Shown one piece after another: positions 6,934 through 7,566 of a stretch of DNA of 7,566 bases. The stretch is taken from NCBI GenBank assembly GCA_004195305.1, contig SDWN01000258.1:1-7566 (forward strand), written 5' to 3'. The DNA is from Neptunomonas sp. Its GTDB lineage: Bacteria; Pseudomonadota; Gammaproteobacteria; Pseudomonadales; Balneatricaceae. Numbering within the stretch: position 1 is the stretch's first letter; each line of letters starts with the position of its first letter. Under the pieces are notes generated by a model that was given only the letters and a program-made list of their open reading frames with translations, had not been told where the DNA came from and searched no databases. The translations under genes were made by a program, and so were the position numbers.

Positions 6934-7069
6934 ACCGCCAACCACTGAACTTTAGGCGCGAGCCGCCACACCCAGGGAGTATTCATCGCAGCAATAGCGA
7001 ACATTCCCCCCACCCCTCTGACACATACGCCCATAACCTGCGCATCGACCTTCAACACGCACCCTAAGA

Positions 7070-7097
7070 TTGCGCTCGCTAGTGCAGCCGCTACAAT
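7070..7097 (+). promoter_or_regulatory. Candidate sigma-70 promoter of mfd
   Basis: -35 TTGCGC (7070-7075, 3-4 of 6) and -10 TACAAT (7092-7097, 5 of 6) are 16 nt apart. Transcription would start near 7104, about 31 nt before the mfd ATG. The in-frame upstream ATG at 7096 overlaps the -10 box and so would not be in the message, which supports the start at 7135. The two promoters of this 274-nt intergenic region are divergent and do not overlap. Confidence 0.55.
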
Positions 7098-7134
7098 GCG
7101 TGCTCAACCCTTAGCTACCGGCCCCAAATATTTA

Positions 7135-7566
7135 ATGAAACAGCTCCTGACTCCCCGGATGCCCGCCGCATCGCCGGGTAAAACCCGCTACATCGACAAC
7201 CTCTGCGGCGGTGCCGGCGGCTTGCTGATTGCCGAATTGGCAGCGAGCCATGCGCAACTGACCCTGGTCGTTTCCCGCAATGTCGAAACCGCGATGCAGC
7301 TGGAAGCGGAGCTCGAATTTTATCTGCCGGGGCTGGACCTGCTTAGCTTTCCCGACTGGGAAACCCTGCCCTACGATACATTTTCACCCCACCAGGACAT
7401 CACCTCGCAGCGACTGGCCTGCCTCAATCGCCTGCTGCAGCGGATGCATGGCGTTCAGGGAGCACAGAGCAAACAGGGAATATTGATCGTTCCGGCGACG
7501 GCACTGCTACAACGACTCCCGCCGCGTAGCTTTATTGCGGCCAACAGCCTGGTGCTGGAACTGGGC
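7135..7566 (+). CDS. mfd: Mfd, transcription-repair coupling factor (5' part only)
   Basis: ATP-driven DNA translocase that removes RNA polymerase stalled at damage and recruits UvrA for nucleotide excision repair. Only 144 of about 1150 residues are present, the start of the UvrB-like N-terminal region (domain D1a). The strongest sign is FPDWETLPYDTFSPHQDI at residues 72-89, with ITSQRL following, a hallmark of Mfd. The segment GGAGGLLIAELA (25-36) sits where UvrB has its Walker A motif and lacks the GKT, as expected because Mfd D1 does not hydrolyse ATP; the motor, polymerase-binding and UvrA-blocking domains are outside the window. The ATG at 7135 gives the usual N-terminal length. No clear Shine-Dalgarno sequence precedes it (GGCCCCAAATATTTA). 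Transcribed away from gap. Confidence 0.95.
   Translation, partial: MKQLLTPRMPAASPGKTRYIDNLCGGAGGLLIAELAASHAQLTLVVSRNVETAMQLEAELEFYLPGLDLLSFPDWETLPYDTFSPHQDITSQRLACLNRLLQRMHGVQGAQSKQGILIVPATALLQRLPPRSFIAANSLVLELG

Noticed and set aside
6318..7067. 249-codon open frame on the plus strand reaching from inside gap into the intergenic region
   Set aside because: The product is rich in Arg, His and Thr with no recognisable motif, most of it is antisense to a clear gap gene, and it has no ribosome site. Typical shadow.
7096..7134. Upstream in-frame ATG for mfd, adding 13 residues
   Set aside because: It overlaps the predicted -10 box, has no ribosome site and would make the N-terminus longer than in homologues I recall.
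1..7566. CRISPR arrays, insertion sequences, tRNA or rRNA genes, defence or phage genes
   Set aside because: No regularly spaced repeats, transposase-like frames, terminal repeats or tRNA-like folds were seen; nearly all of the window is explained by housekeeping genes.

Overview
This is an ordinary chromosomal stretch of a gammaproteobacterium. It carries almost all of a Na+-translocating NADH:quinone oxidoreductase (Na+-NQR) operon on the minus strand, then a long-form glyceraldehyde-3-phosphate dehydrogenase gene on the same strand, then the divergent start of mfd on the plus strand. From memory of Pseudomonas aeruginosa PAO1 gene order (nqrF to nqrA, aroP1, gap, mfd), the layout resembles Pseudomonas and related marine Oceanospirillales-type genomes, but here no transporter gene lies between nqrA and gap. 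The moderate GC content and the Na+ pump fit a marine or halotolerant member of that group. The genus cannot be fixed from this window.

Layout. Positions 1-5106, minus strand: nqrA, nqrB, nqrC, nqrD, nqrE and nqrF, transcribed right to left, with nqrF cut by the left edge after 158 codons. Spacing is tight: 3 nt between A and B, an 11-nt B/C overlap, 2 nt between C and D, 17 nt between D and E, and 37 nt between E and F. This indicates one polycistronic, translationally coupled unit. Positions 5107-5429: a non-coding gap holding a probable nqr promoter, an A/T-armed inverted repeat in the nqr leader, and the intrinsic terminator of the upstream gap gene. Positions 5430-6860, minus strand: gap. 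Positions 6861-7134: a divergent intergenic region with one promoter candidate for each of gap and mfd. Positions 7135-7566, plus strand: the first 144 codons of mfd, cut by the right edge.

How the genes work together. NqrF oxidises NADH and passes electrons through its FAD and 2Fe-2S centre to the 2Fe-2S site shared by NqrD and NqrE. From there they pass to covalent FMN on NqrC, covalent FMN on NqrB, riboflavin, and finally ubiquinone, while Na+ is pumped outward. All cofactor residues that fall inside the window are present: four cluster cysteines in NqrF, two each in NqrD and NqrE, and the FMN-bearing threonines in NqrB and NqrC. Several acidic residues tied to Na+ movement in Vibrio cholerae are also present. 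The pump therefore looks intact as far as it can be seen. The accessory genes usually found after nqrF (apbE, nqrM) would lie outside the left edge.

I did not find a previously undescribed system. The points most worth a second look are the long GAPDH with a ~125-residue N-terminal extension and no obvious NAD-selecting Asp, the Ala-Gly-Ala-Thr flavinylation motif in both NqrB and NqrC, and two small inverted repeats inside the nqr operon.
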